Positions 9,979-20,138 of a DNA stretch of 64,000 nucleotides are shown here, piece by piece. The notes beneath the pieces were generated by a model. The model worked only from the letters and a program-made list of their open reading frames with translations, was not told the origin of the DNA and made no database searches. A program made the position numbers and the translations under genes. How positions within the stretch are numbered: position 1 is the stretch's first letter; every line of letters starts with the position of its first letter. Location: NCBI GenBank assembly GCA_965207125.1, contig OZ242263.1, positions 1,178,001 to 1,242,000 of the forward strand, given 5' to 3'. Origin of the DNA: G965207125 sp965207125 (lineage in GTDB: Bacteria; Pseudomonadota; Alphaproteobacteria; Puniceispirillales; UBA1172).

Positions 9979-11097
9979 TTATCCTTTCGCGCTGGCGGCG
10001 CTTTGTTTTCTCAGCGTATCAGCACGTTCCTCGACCATCTGAACAATATGCTCGATTAAATCAGCGTCCTGCAAGCGATGATCAGCGACGCCTGAGACAT
10101 AAATCTGATGCGTGTTTTTACCGCCGCCAGTCAATCCTATATCAGTCATTTTAGCTTCGCCAGGCCCGTTAACAACACAGCCGATGATCGACACGGTGAT
10201 CGGCTCGTTGATATGACTCAACCTATCTTCTATGTGTCGGACGGCTTCGATAACATCAAATTGCTGGCGCGAGCAGGATGGGCAAGAAATGACAGTAACC
10301 CCTCGATGCCGCAGCCCAAGCGATTTAAGCATCTCGAATCCAGCCTTAACTTCTTCCACCGGGTCTGCCGAAAGCGAAACTCGCAACGTATCGCCGACCC
10401 CGGCCCAGAGCAGATTTCCAAGCCCGATCGATGATTTAACCGTCCCCGCTCTTAGACCTCCAGCTTCAGTGATGCCTATATGCAATGGGCAATCTATTGC
10501 ATCCGCGAGCATATGATAAGCGGCGACCGCAAGAAACACGTCAGACGCTTTCACTGAGATTTTAAACGCGTGAAAATCGAGGTCTTGCAAAAGCTTGGCG
10601 TTATCTAATGCCGATTCCACTAGAGCCTCAGGACAAGGCTCACCGTATTTTTCCAAAATCTGTCGTTCGAGCGACCCGCCATTAACGCCTATACGTATAG
10701 CGCAGCCGTGATCCGTGGCGGCGCGCACAATTTCAGCGAGCCGATCATTTGAGCCGATATTGCCTGGATTGATTCTCAAACAAGCGGCCCCCGCCTCAGC
10801 AGCTTCAAGCGCGCGGCGGTAATGAAAATGAATATCGGCAATAATCGGCACAGCGCTATGACGGACAATGTCTTTTAAGGCGGCGGTGCTATCGGTGTCT
10901 GGACACGAAACCCTGACCAAATCAGCCCCAGCTTCAGTCGCACGGTTGATTTGGTCTAACGTCGCTTTGACATCGCTGGTGGGCGTGTTGGTCATGGTTT
11001 GGACGGAAATTGGCGCATCGCCACCGACCGGCACCTGTCCAACCATAATCTGCCTGCTTTTTCGCCGCGTAATATCCCGATAAGGACGTAAGCTCAT
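9979..11097 (-). CDS. ispG: 4-hydroxy-3-methylbut-2-enyl diphosphate synthase (flavodoxin/ferredoxin)
   Basis: Converts methylerythritol cyclodiphosphate to HMBPP, the penultimate step of the MEP isoprenoid pathway. The TIM-barrel half holds IADIHFHYRRALEA and RINPGNIG. The C-terminal half has the 4Fe-4S ligands in SCPSCSRQQFD and GCVVNGPGE. I prefer the ATG at 11097, which has AAAGAG eight nt upstream, over a GTG three codons earlier at 11106. It precedes hisS by 6 nt and follows the rodZ-like gene. Confidence 0.96.
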   Translation of the reverse strand: MSLRPYRDITRRKSRQIMVGQVPVGGDAPISVQTMTNTPTSDVKATLDQINRATEAGADLVRVSCPDTDSTAALKDIVRHSAVPIIADIHFHYRRALEAAEAGAACLRINPGNIGSNDRLAEIVRAATDHGCAIRIGVNGGSLERQILEKYGEPCPEALVESALDNAKLLQDLDFHAFKISVKASDVFLAVAAYHMLADAIDCPLHIGITEAGGLRAGTVKSSIGLGNLLWAGVGDTLRVSLSADPVEEVKAGFEMLKSLGLRHRGVTVISCPSCSRQQFDVIEAVRHIEDRLSHINEPITVSIIGCVVNGPGEAKMTDIGLTGGGKNTHQIYVSGVADHRLQDADLIEHIVQMVEERADTLRKQSAASAKG

Positions 11098-11192
11098 CAC
11101 TATCACTCTTTAGGTCGTCTTAAGTTCTATAATTAAGATGACTGATATACGATGGCAGTTGCGGGGTCAAATGCCCCTTGCCGGCAAGGCGA

Positions 11193-12005
11193 TCAGTTGC
11201 TGAAAATCTCTTCGTCCAGCCTGGTTCTTGAGATAGCTTCGCCGACATCGCCCAAAGGACGCCAGAGTATTTCGTCACCCTCTATACCCAGATAGATCGC
11301 ACCTGCATTTTCGGCTGACAGAAAATACTCTCCGACATTGGGAATAACAAAACGTTCTCCCTCCTCGAAAACTTTAGCAACCAGTGCATCACCATCAGTG
11401 GTTTTAATCTCAACCCAACTGGGTGTCACGGCTTTAAGCACCATCGTCCTCCCTCCAGCGAAAGAGGCCGCCAGTTCAGTTTCATCAGCGAGCGCAGCGG
11501 TTGGCTCGGCTATTAAAGTGCTCGCATCATCCTTTATCAGATCTGGCGATGAGGTGAGACTAGTCTCACCATTGCCAATAACGGTAGCAATGTCGGTCTC
11601 GTTGATAGTATTGAGATACCATACGCTATAAGCGGCGGCGACCAAAGCGATTGCGACAAGGGCGTAGATTCCCATGATACCGGTTTTATCGCGACGCTCG
11701 CTAGCAAAACGAAATTCGGACTTGCGATCACCATCACCATCACCCATCATCGCGCTAAGTTCTCGGCAAAGCGGATCAGAATCGATTTTCACCAATTTGG
11801 CGTAAGATCGGACAAAGCCGATAATGTACGCCATGCTTGGCAATCCGTTTCGGTTACCCTGTTCGAGTTTTTCAAGGTAGTTTGTACTGATTCGCAATTT
11901 CGCCGACACGTCACCGAGGCTGAGGCCTTGAGCTTCTCGCCCTGATTTCAACGCGTTGCCGATATCTTTAAATTCATTCATCCCGCTCGTGTCCTCACCA
12001 TGCAT
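11193..12005 (-). CDS. RodZ-like helix-turn-helix membrane protein
   Basis: Bitopic protein with the RodZ layout: an N-terminal HTH_25 (Cro/CI-like) domain (about residues 13-75, LRISTNYLEKLEQGN), one transmembrane helix (about 109-130) and a C-terminal DUF4115-type periplasmic domain (about 190-260, with WVEIKTTDGDALVAKVF). RodZ links MreB to the cell-wall elongation machinery. The position just upstream of ispG and hisS matches many proteobacteria. An alternative start eight codons downstream (MNEFKDIG) is possible. Membership is well supported; a shape role is inferred from the family. Confidence 0.8.
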   Translation of the reverse strand: MHGEDTSGMNEFKDIGNALKSGREAQGLSLGDVSAKLRISTNYLEKLEQGNRNGLPSMAYIIGFVRSYAKLVKIDSDPLCRELSAMMGDGDGDRKSEFRFASERRDKTGIMGIYALVAIALVAAAYSVWYLNTINETDIATVIGNGETSLTSSPDLIKDDASTLIAEPTAALADETELAASFAGGRTMVLKAVTPSWVEIKTTDGDALVAKVFEEGERFVIPNVGEYFLSAENAGAIYLGIEGDEILWRPLGDVGEAISRTRLDEEIFSN

Positions 12006-12113
12006 AGCACGTCTCTAATATTACTAAAAAAGACACAAAAAGGATCTATACCGTCTAACAGGCTTAAGGTCAAATGATTTAGCTATATCTAATTAACTTT
12101 AACGATCAAACGC

Positions 12114-13349
12114 TTAAGTTGCATCGAGCGCTATATCATCGAGCCCGAAAGCGGTATGAAGGCTTCGGGTCGCTAATTCCTTATATTCGGCATCAATTAG
12201 AACGCTGACTTTAATTTCCGAAGTTGAAATAACCTCTATATTTATTCCCTTCTCGGCAAGAGTTTGGAACATAAGCTTAGCGACTCCAGGTTGAGTGCGC
12301 ATAGCAACACCAATCACCGAGACTTTGCAGACATCTGCTGAGGTTATAATCTCACGGCATGAGATTTCATCGCTGATCGCATCAAGCACAGTTTTTGATC
12401 TATCTAGATCATCACCCGAGACAGAAAAGGTAATATCGGTGGTGTTGGTATCGGCTGCTGCGGTTTGGACGATCATATCAACATTGATATTGCTGTCTGC
12501 AAGCACGCAGAACACTTTGGCCGCCACCCCCGGCCGATCCTTGACCCCCACCAGAGTGATTTTCGCTTCATCAGGATCACAAGCGATCCCGCTCACAAGA
12601 TTTTTTTCCATTTGAGACGTCTCCTCAATAACGTAAGTTCCCGCCCGGTCTTCAAAACTGGACAGAACTTGCAAAGTAACATTATAGCGCATCGCCAGCC
12701 CGACCGATCTAGTTTGTAGCACTTTCGCACCACCAGACGCCATCTCGAGCATTTCCTCATAGGTGATGACGTCAAGTTTGGTTGCTTTAGGAACCATGCG
12801 TGGGTCGGCGGTATAAACACCATCGACATCGGTATAAATATCGCATCTGTCAGCGTTAAGCGCCGCCGCGAGTGCGACCGCCGAGGTGTCCGACCCCCCG
12901 CGACCTAAAGTGGTGATACGGTTCCCTTCCGTGACTCCTTGAAATCCGGCAATGACTGCAACATGTCCCATATCTAGTCTTTGGGCGAGAACGCTAGTGT
13001 CTATCTGCTCAATGCGGGCACCGCCATGAGCACCATCAGTATGAATTCCGATCTGCCAGCCCAGCCATGATCTGGCTTCAACGCCGATCTGTTGCAAGGC
13101 AATTGCAAGCAACCCTGCGGTGATCTGCTCACCTGAGGCCACCACCACATCATATTCACGAGCGTCATGGAGCGTGCCAGTCTCGCGGGTTTGGGCGATC
13201 AGCTGGTTTGTTGTTCCAGCCATAGCCGAAACAACCACTGCGACCTGGTTGCCTTGCGAAACGGTATTTTTAACCTTTTGGGCAACCTGCTTGATCCGCT
13301 CGACCGTCGCGACTGACGTTCCACCAAATTTTTGGACAATCCGCGCCAT
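12114..13349 (-). CDS. lysC: Aspartate kinase
   Basis: Phosphorylates aspartate at the entry to lysine, threonine, methionine and diaminopimelate synthesis. The 411-residue protein starts with the signature VQKFGGTSVA and has GRGGSDTSAVALAAAL in the kinase domain, followed by two C-terminal ACT domains (from about residue 265) for feedback control by lysine and/or threonine. It is first in the minus-strand run lysC-rodZ-ispG-hisS-prfA-prmC and divergent from ubiG. Confidence 0.97.
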   Translation of the reverse strand: MARIVQKFGGTSVATVERIKQVAQKVKNTVSQGNQVAVVVSAMAGTTNQLIAQTRETGTLHDAREYDVVVASGEQITAGLLAIALQQIGVEARSWLGWQIGIHTDGAHGGARIEQIDTSVLAQRLDMGHVAVIAGFQGVTEGNRITTLGRGGSDTSAVALAAALNADRCDIYTDVDGVYTADPRMVPKATKLDVITYEEMLEMASGGAKVLQTRSVGLAMRYNVTLQVLSSFEDRAGTYVIEETSQMEKNLVSGIACDPDEAKITLVGVKDRPGVAAKVFCVLADSNINVDMIVQTAAADTNTTDITFSVSGDDLDRSKTVLDAISDEISCREIITSADVCKVSVIGVAMRTQPGVAKLMFQTLAEKGINIEVISTSEIKVSVLIDAEYKELATRSLHTAFGLDDIALDAT

Positions 13350-13449
13350 CGTGCTATATCCTTACCTTCCGTCCTCCGTTATCGAACTCCGACATCGGAC
13401 AGACGGGACACTGATAGACTGATCAGGCAGTTTGGGCAAGGAGGAATCC

Positions 13450-14235
13450 ATGCAATCACCCGACACAGAACAAGCAATGGATGATGAAATCCGCCGTTTT
13501 GACGCGCTTGGCGGTGATTGGTGGAATGAAACTGGCGGTTTTGCGGGTCTTCACCGTCTGACCCCGCCACGGATTGCGTATATTCGAGCACAAACCGCGC
13601 GTTTAATTGCCGGCCGCGACCATCACATAAACACGCCGATTCCGTTTAAAGGGTTAAAGGTGGTTGATATTGGTTGCGGTGGCGGGATTTTGGCCGAACC
13701 TTTAGCGCGTCTTGGGGCCGAGGTTACAGGAATTGATTTAAGCCCGGCGGCGATAAAAGCCGCCCAAGCCCATGCCGCCGCATCATCACTTTCGATCACC
13801 TACCGGGAAATCAGTGCAGGGGATTTAGCCGATGAAGGTGAGCGGTTCGATCTGGTTATTGCCTCAGAAGTAATAGAGCATGTCAGTAATCGGGTAACAT
13901 TCCTGAAAACAATGGCAAGGCTTGGGCATAGCCAGCCCAAAAATCGCGGGAGCACCATCACACCAAGCGTCGTGATTATCACCACGATCAATAAAGGGCT
14001 GGCATCAGTTCTGTTGGCAAAATTCGCCGCCGAATACGTGTTCCACCTAGCGCCAAAGGGTGCGCATGATCCAAAAAAATTCGTCTCGCCCGCAACATTG
14101 AGAGGCGAAGCCCGCGCCGCGGGCATAGCGCTGGATGATATCAGTGGAATTAGGCCTGACCCGCGTCATGGATTCCGTTTAGGCGGTGCGCCAATCATTA
14201 ATTACGCAGCAGCCGGTCTGGTAACTTCTATTTAA
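13450..14235 (+). CDS. ubiG: Ubiquinone biosynthesis O-methyltransferase
   Basis: SAM-dependent enzyme that performs both O-methylations in ubiquinone synthesis. The typical N-terminus (RRFDALGGDWWNETGGF) precedes the Rossmann motif I VVDIGCGGGILAEPLARLG. A second SAM-pocket element, FDLVIASEVIEHV, is also present. The ATG at 13450 is preceded by GGAGGA; an in-frame TTG at 13432 is less likely. It is divergent from lysC and convergent with the DUF1178 gene, a conserved alphaproteobacterial grouping. Confidence 0.95.
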   Translation: MQSPDTEQAMDDEIRRFDALGGDWWNETGGFAGLHRLTPPRIAYIRAQTARLIAGRDHHINTPIPFKGLKVVDIGCGGGILAEPLARLGAEVTGIDLSPAAIKAAQAHAAASSLSITYREISAGDLADEGERFDLVIASEVIEHVSNRVTFLKTMARLGHSQPKNRGSTITPSVVIITTINKGLASVLLAKFAAEYVFHLAPKGAHDPKKFVSPATLRGEARAAGIALDDISGIRPDPRHGFRLGGAPIINYAAAGLVTSI

Positions 14236-14254
14236 GAATACCCTCTAGCGCAGG

Positions 14255-14743
14255 TTAATTATCTTTAGGCAACCACGGAATTCTAAAGATGGTAATCCCC
14301 TCATCAACGAGTTCTTGGCTTTCCTCATTGCTCGTGATGCCATAGATGCCACGTTCTTCTTCCTCGCCGTAATGGATTTTTCGCGCGGTTTCAGCGAATT
14401 GATCTCCGACATCATCACATTCAACCTCTATTCGCCGTTGCATAGCGCGCAATTCAGCGTATAGAGCGGCGGCTTTGCCAGTCATAGAGACGGTTTTCTG
14501 CGCTTCGGTTGCGGACGTTGTGGATAATGGCCCTGCGGGCGGCATCTTCATTTGCGGCTGCGGCGCGCGTTTATTGCCTTTGGCGCGAAGATTAGGTGTC
14601 ATCAGCCCTTTGGTGATTTGGGTATCATCGCAATGCGGACAAAGGATCAGACCTTTCGCCTGTTGCTTATCAAAATCACCGGATGATTTGAACCACGCCT
14701 CGAAAGCATGCCCTTTACCGCAGATGAGATTAAAATTGATCAT
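14255..14743 (-). CDS. DUF1178 family zinc-ribbon protein
   Basis: Uncharacterised protein of about 162 residues. The N-terminus has paired Cys motifs (LICGKGHAFEAW and LCPHCDD) that resemble a zinc ribbon, typical of DUF1178. The C-terminal half is helical with conserved segments RRIEVECDDVGDQFAE and EERGIYG. I use the ATG at 14743; a TTG five codons upstream is possible. It lies between ubiG (convergent) and secA (same strand, upstream). Confidence 0.85.
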   Translation of the reverse strand: MINFNLICGKGHAFEAWFKSSGDFDKQQAKGLILCPHCDDTQITKGLMTPNLRAKGNKRAPQPQMKMPPAGPLSTTSATEAQKTVSMTGKAAALYAELRAMQRRIEVECDDVGDQFAETARKIHYGEEEERGIYGITSNEESQELVDEGITIFRIPWLPKDN

Positions 14744-14821
14744 AATCTTATATAACAACCCGATAAAAACTGTTCAAGATCAATAAAAAACCTTTTATCA
14801 ATTAATGGCACAAAACAATTT

Positions 14822-17437
14822 CTAAACTCGCCCATGGCAATATTTATATTTTTTACCCGACCCACAAGGGCAAGGCGCGTTGCGCGGCGTTTTGCGTGAA
14901 ACATCAGAGTCAGCCTGAGGGGTTTTGAGTATTGGAGTTTGCGGTGCTGCTGATGGTGGTGGGGAGGACGGTAGCGGCGGCGCGGGTCTGAACTCAATCC
15001 GCGCCATAACCGATGTGATCGTGCGGCGCAAATCATCGAGCATATGATCGAACAAAAGAAAGGCCTCGCGTTTATATTCATTAAGGGGATCTTTCTGCGC
15101 ATAAGCGCGCAATGAGACGCTTTGTTTCATATGATCGAGCGCGAGCAGGTGATCTTTCCATTTCTGGTCAAGCACCTGAAGTAATAGTGATTTTTCAGTC
15201 TGTCGCATTGCCTCATCCCCAATCTCGGCGGTTTTTTTGGCTACGTTAGCATCAGCGCCCTCGGTGAGCCTTGCGATAATCACCTCATCATCAACACCAT
15301 CCTCATTGACCCACGCTTCAGCATTAACATCGATTCCTAACAGATTGGCGGCGCCATCCTTGAGCGCGGCCGCGTCCCACATATCAGCGGAACTACCAGG
15401 TGGTATCGTGGTGGCGACTAATTCACTGATGACTTCATGGCGCATATCAGTGATGGTTTCGCTGACGTTCTCAGCGTCCATTAAGCCGATACGCTGATCG
15501 AAAATAACCTTGCGTTGATCGTTCATAACATCATCGAAACGCAACAGCTGTTTGCGAATTTCAAAATTGCGCGCTTCCACTTTGGATTGTGCTTTTTCTA
15601 TTGCTTTGCTGATCCACGGATGGGTGATGGACTCGCCATGTTCGAGCCCAAGCCGGCCAAGCATCGCATCGAGCTTTTCTGAGCCAAAAATCCGCATTAA
15701 ATCATCTTCAAGTGATAGAAAAAATCGTGAATCCCCGGGGTCTCCTTGACGCCCCGAACGCCCACGCAGCTGGTTATCAATCCGCCGCGATTCATGCCGC
15801 TCGGTGCCAATAACATAAAGCCCGCCGGCGGCCACGGCTTTATCTCTCGCAATGGCAACCTCATCGATGATTTTTTGTCTCGCTTTCGCATCATCGCTAA
15901 TATCAGCAAGGCGACGGTCTATATTGCCGCCAAGCTGGATATCCGTGCCTCGTCCGGCCATATTGGTGGCGATGGTAACCGCACCCGGGATTCCAGCATC
16001 GGCGATAATGGCAGCTTCCTGTTCGTGGAAACGGGCGTTAAGAACTTGGTGCACGATTTTGCGCTCCTTGAGATCTTCCGACAGTTTTTCGGATTTATCA
16101 ATACTAACAGTGCCAACCAACACAGGTTGCCCACGTTCTTGGCAATCAACGATCTGCTCTATGACAGATTGGTTACGCTCGGCGGACGTTCGGTAAATTT
16201 CATCTTGGTGATCTACTCTAGTGACGGGTTTATTGGTGGGAATAGCAACAACGTGAAGCCCGTAGATTTCAGAAAACTCACCAGCTTCGGTCATCGCGGT
16301 GCCGGTCATTCCGGCTAATTTTGGATAAAGTCGGAATAGATTCTGATAGGTTATTGAGGCCAGAGTCTGATTTTCGGATTGAATTTCGACATTTTCCTTG
16401 GCTTCAAGAGCCTGATGAAGCCCCTCGCTGAATCTGCGCCCTTCCATGGCTCTGCCGGTGAATTCATCGATGATAACAATCAACCCACCGCGCACCATAT
16501 AATGGGTATCGCGTTGAAACAGGTGATGGGCTTTGATGGCCATATTGATATGATGCAGCAAGGCGATATTTTGCGTGTCATAAAGGCTTCCTTCATTGAT
16601 CAGCCCAGCCTCATTAAGGATGGATTCTGTATGTTCTATTCCGCTTTCGGTGAGGGTAATGGTGCGTTGTTTTTCATCGAGATCAAAATCATCGAGGTTA
16701 AAATGTGGCATCAGGGCGTTAGCGGCAAGATACATATCAGACGAGGTTTCAGCGGGGCCTGAAATAACTAGAGGCGTTCTGGCTTCATCGACCAAAATAG
16801 AGTCCACCTCATCTATAATGGCGAAATGCGGTTGTCGCTGCACCCGGTCATCAAGTTGGAATTTCATGTTATCGCGCAAATAATCAAAACCAATCTCGTT
16901 ATTGGTCGCGTAGGTGACATCAGCGGCATAGGCTGCGCGGCGCTGGGCGTCATCGATCCCTCCAACGATACAGCCGACCTCAAGCCCCAGAAACTGATAT
17001 ATCTCACCCATCCATTCGCTGTCGCGTCTTGCGAGATAGTCATTAACGGTAACAACATGAACGCCTTGCCCACTAAGGGCATTGAGATAAACGGCGAGGG
17101 TCGCAACTAAGGTTTTGCCCTCACCGGTTTTCATCTCGGTGATTTTGCCCTGATGAAGCACTATCCCGCCCATCATTTGCACATCAAAATGCCGTTGCCC
17201 GATAGCGCGCATCGCCGCCTCACGGACGGTGGCAAAAGCTTCAGGCAGAATGGCATCGAGAGTCTCGCCTGCCTCAAGTCGGGCTTTTAGGAGACCGGTT
17301 TGGGCTTTGAGATCATCATCGCTCAAAACTTTGAGTTGGAGCTCGTAAGCGGCGATGGCCTCCACGACTATCGCGAGCCGCGTAACCTCACGATCATTGG
17401 AATCGCCGAAAAGAGAACGAGCGATAGCGGCGAGCAT
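14822..17437 (-). CDS. secA: Protein translocase subunit SecA
   Basis: ATPase motor of Sec export across the inner membrane. The 871-residue protein begins MLAAIARSLFGDSNDRE; the ATG at 17437 has GAAGG upstream, while the frame opens 18 codons earlier. Walker A is in MKTGEGKTLVATL, the DEVD box in IIDEVDSILVDEARTPL, and motif VI in QLRGRSGRQGDPG. The C-terminus has the SecB/lipid-binding zinc motif CPCGSGKKYKYCHG. It is divergent from a secreted parvulin isomerase. Confidence 0.97.
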   Translation of the reverse strand: MLAAIARSLFGDSNDREVTRLAIVVEAIAAYELQLKVLSDDDLKAQTGLLKARLEAGETLDAILPEAFATVREAAMRAIGQRHFDVQMMGGIVLHQGKITEMKTGEGKTLVATLAVYLNALSGQGVHVVTVNDYLARRDSEWMGEIYQFLGLEVGCIVGGIDDAQRRAAYAADVTYATNNEIGFDYLRDNMKFQLDDRVQRQPHFAIIDEVDSILVDEARTPLVISGPAETSSDMYLAANALMPHFNLDDFDLDEKQRTITLTESGIEHTESILNEAGLINEGSLYDTQNIALLHHINMAIKAHHLFQRDTHYMVRGGLIVIIDEFTGRAMEGRRFSEGLHQALEAKENVEIQSENQTLASITYQNLFRLYPKLAGMTGTAMTEAGEFSEIYGLHVVAIPTNKPVTRVDHQDEIYRTSAERNQSVIEQIVDCQERGQPVLVGTVSIDKSEKLSEDLKERKIVHQVLNARFHEQEAAIIADAGIPGAVTIATNMAGRGTDIQLGGNIDRRLADISDDAKARQKIIDEVAIARDKAVAAGGLYVIGTERHESRRIDNQLRGRSGRQGDPGDSRFFLSLEDDLMRIFGSEKLDAMLGRLGLEHGESITHPWISKAIEKAQSKVEARNFEIRKQLLRFDDVMNDQRKVIFDQRIGLMDAENVSETITDMRHEVISELVATTIPPGSSADMWDAAALKDGAANLLGIDVNAEAWVNEDGVDDEVIIARLTEGADANVAKKTAEIGDEAMRQTEKSLLLQVLDQKWKDHLLALDHMKQSVSLRAYAQKDPLNEYKREAFLLFDHMLDDLRRTITSVMARIEFRPAPPLPSSPPPSAAPQTPILKTPQADSDVSRKTPRNAPCPCGSGKKYKYCHGRV

Positions 17438-17612
17438 CACAAAACCTTCATCAAGGGCGGAAACATATGGGAATAATACATAAATATCCAATAAGTGGCG
17501 GCGCGCGGCTTGTCAATAACCGAAGCCTGTGAGGAGATGATATCCGCTTGCAGCGTCGACATGAACATGATAGCGATGATCGGTGATTTCAAGGATTTTT
17601 GGTGCTTGTCAG

Positions 17613-18467
17613 ATGAGAAAAAATAGTAGCCCTCTAGCAGTGGTGGTTTTTTGTGCGATAGTAACCCTCGCATCAGTGGCGATTGCGCAGCAATCAGAAA
17701 ATAAGACGTATCCTGTGGTAGCGACAATAAACGGCGAAGAAATAACCGCCAGTCTAGTGTCAGTGTTGCTGAACCGTTTGCCCCAAGACGCGCGCGAGAT
17801 ACCGATTGAAAATCTCTATGATCAGATTATCGAGGATATTATTAGCACTAAACTTTTCGCCGAGGCCGCCCAAGCCGACGGCTTTACCGATAACCCACGA
17901 CTCGTTGAACTCGCAGCAAGAGCGCATGATCAAGTTTTGGCCGAAGCATGGATCAGTAATAAGATCCAGAAACAGATAACCGAAGATGATCTCATCAAGT
18001 ATTACGAAGAATTAGCAGGAGACACCGAAAGCCGCCGCGAGGTCAATGCGCGGCATATTCTGCTCGAGACCGAGGATGAAGCGATAGCGTTAATCTTGCG
18101 CCTCGATGCGGGTGAGGCTTTTGAAGATCTAGCGCGGGAACACTCGATCGGTCCTTCAGCAGCAAATGGTGGTGATTTGGGGTATTTTCAGAGCCACAAC
18201 ATGGTTCCACCTTTCGCCGAGGCAGCTTTTGCGCTTGATATCGGCGCGCATAGTTCGGCGCCAGTCCAGACTCAATATGGCTGGCATGTGATCAAAGTTG
18301 AGGATAACAGAATTGGCGAATTTCCAATTTTTGACGAGATCAGCAGTGAGATATTCAATGCTCTGGCGAATGATGCGGTTAGATCTATTTCCGATGAGTT
18401 AAAAGCGAATGCGACGATCACCCGAAAAGGGTTTAATGAAATACAACCACTCCTCGCCACACCATAG
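17613..18467 (+). CDS. Exported parvulin-type peptidyl-prolyl cis-trans isomerase
   Basis: Predicted periplasmic folding factor of the SurA/PrsA class. A signal peptide (about the first 25 residues, ending ...VAIAQQ) is followed by a SurA-N-like helical region (VATINGEEITASLVSVLL) and one rotamase domain (NARHILLETEDEAIALILR ... DLGYF ... QTQYGWHVIKV). I prefer the ATG at 17613, which gives a compact signal peptide; a GTG ten codons upstream is possible. Divergent from secA and 5 nt ahead of argJ, the usual alphaproteobacterial neighbours. Confidence 0.9.
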   Translation: MRKNSSPLAVVVFCAIVTLASVAIAQQSENKTYPVVATINGEEITASLVSVLLNRLPQDAREIPIENLYDQIIEDIISTKLFAEAAQADGFTDNPRLVELAARAHDQVLAEAWISNKIQKQITEDDLIKYYEELAGDTESRREVNARHILLETEDEAIALILRLDAGEAFEDLAREHSIGPSAANGGDLGYFQSHNMVPPFAEAAFALDIGAHSSAPVQTQYGWHVIKVEDNRIGEFPIFDEISSEIFNALANDAVRSISDELKANATITRKGFNEIQPLLATP

Positions 18468-18472
18468 CGCGA

Positions 18473-19741
18473 TTGGTGAGGATCGTGTCGCAAAAATCCC
18501 CCCTAGCCCCTGATGAAATGCCTAAACTTGCCGCGGTCAAAGGGGTGAGTCTCGCCACCGCCGCGAGTGGAATGAAATACCAAGGGCGCGATGATGTATT
18601 GCTGATGGTTTTTGACCCCCCGGCGGCGGTTGCTGGGGTGATGACACGTTCAAGCACTGCGGCCGCCAGCGTAGATTGGTGTCGAGAGGTATTAAAGCAG
18701 GGCGAGGCGCGCGCGCTTTTGGTGAACGCGGGTAACGCGAACGCCTTTACTGGCATTAAGGGAGAGACAGTAGCGCTCAATTGTGCGAGCGCAGTAGCGT
18801 CTGCCCTATCATGCCCCCCACAGCAGATTCTGCTCGCCTCGACAGGCGTGATTGGTGAACCGATGGATCACAGTCTGATCACCTCACTCGTGCCACAAAT
18901 GGTAAAATCCGCTGATAATACTGGCGATGATAATACTGACTGGCAAAAAGCGGCATGGAGAGCAGCAGAGGCGATCCTTACCACCGACACCTTCGCCAAA
19001 GCTGCTAGCCGAACCACATCTATTGGCGGGGTTCAAGTAAGGATAACCGGCATCGCCAAAGGTTCCGGGATGATCGCGCCCGATATGGCGACTATGCTGG
19101 GGTTCATCGTGACTGATGCTAAAATAGATGCGTCTGTTTTGCGCAAACTTCTGCTTGAGGCGAATGAACATAGTTTTAATTCGATCACCGTAGATAGCGA
19201 CACATCGACCAATGACACGGTGATCGTGGCGGCGACTGGCAAGGCTGACAATCCGGCGCCAACCTCAGCTGACGACTCGCTTTTAGTAGATTTCAAGGTG
19301 GCATTGCATGCCTTGATGGTGGAGCTGGCGTGTTTGATTGTGCGCGATGGGGAAGGCGCCAGCAAATTTATCACCATCACAATCAATGGCGCAGAAAGCG
19401 AGGCCGCAGCCCGGCGGGTTGGGCTCGCGGTGGGTAACTCTCCCTTAGTCAAGACTGCAATCGCCGGCGAGGATGCAAATTGGGGCCGGATTGTAATGGC
19501 GGTCGGCAAATCGGGAGAAAAAATTATCCGCGATACGTTAGAAATCAGCGTTGGCGGCGTTAAAATCACTGAGAACGGCGCGCGGCATCCTGATTACCGT
19601 GAAGAGCTGGTCGCGGAGCACATGAAAGGGTCTGAGATCAGCATCAAGATCGATCTTAACCTTGGCGATGGGGCGGCGGTGGTCTGGAGTTGTGATCTAA
19701 CAAAAAGATATATCGAGATCAATGCCGACTACCGAAGCTAA
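18473..19741 (+). CDS. argJ: Bifunctional glutamate N-acetyltransferase/amino-acid acetyltransferase
   Basis: Transfers acetyl from N-acetylornithine to glutamate and, in bifunctional forms, can also use acetyl-CoA; arginine biosynthesis. The 422-residue precursor self-cleaves at the conserved Ala-Thr bond in MIAPDMATMLGF, where Thr becomes the nucleophile. NAGNANAFTG near the N-terminus is also typical. It overlaps mutT by 20 nt. argF and argD are elsewhere in the window (57956-60100), so the pathway is split. Confidence 0.96.
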   Translation: MVRIVSQKSPLAPDEMPKLAAVKGVSLATAASGMKYQGRDDVLLMVFDPPAAVAGVMTRSSTAAASVDWCREVLKQGEARALLVNAGNANAFTGIKGETVALNCASAVASALSCPPQQILLASTGVIGEPMDHSLITSLVPQMVKSADNTGDDNTDWQKAAWRAAEAILTTDTFAKAASRTTSIGGVQVRITGIAKGSGMIAPDMATMLGFIVTDAKIDASVLRKLLLEANEHSFNSITVDSDTSTNDTVIVAATGKADNPAPTSADDSLLVDFKVALHALMVELACLIVRDGEGASKFITITINGAESEAAARRVGLAVGNSPLVKTAIAGEDANWGRIVMAVGKSGEKIIRDTLEISVGGVKITENGARHPDYREELVAEHMKGSEISIKIDLNLGDGAAVVWSCDLTKRYIEINADYRS

Positions 19742-20138
19742 ACCTTATCGTTTAGTCAGCGTGGCGGCCCTGATTGATAACGATGGCCGGGTGTTGCTGG
19801 CACGGCGTCCGGAATATAAAGAGATGCCCGGATTATGGGAGTTTCCCGGCGGTAAAATTGAGCCATCCGAAACTCCTGAGACCGCGTTGATTCGCGAGTT
19901 ATCAGAAGAATTAGCGATCGATACAATAACTTCGTGCTTGGCTCCCATTGCCTTCAGCAGCCATGCATATTCTGATTTTCACCTTGTGTTATTGCTTTAC
20001 GCCTGTCGGCGATGGCATGGCGAACCGCGTCCTATCGAGGGCGGTGAGGTCGTTTGGGTGCGCTCGGCACGGATCGGCGACTATCCGATGCCTGAGGCGA
20101 GCAAGCCGTTAGTCGCGATGATTCAGGACTGGCTCTGA
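19722..20138 (+). CDS. mutT: 8-oxo-dGTP diphosphatase, MutT family
   Basis: Removes oxidised dGTP from the nucleotide pool. The Nudix box runs from Gly44 (GGKIEPSE) through RELSEEL at 58-64, matching GX5EX7REUXEE with Ala in place of the usual final Gly. The 138-residue length is normal for MutT. The ATG lies inside the argJ tail, a translational coupling that is common for this pair. It overlaps the convergent methyltransferase gene by 16 nt. Confidence 0.92.
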   Translation: MPTTEAKPYRLVSVAALIDNDGRVLLARRPEYKEMPGLWEFPGGKIEPSETPETALIRELSEELAIDTITSCLAPIAFSSHAYSDFHLVLLLYACRRWHGEPRPIEGGEVVWVRSARIGDYPMPEASKPLVAMIQDWL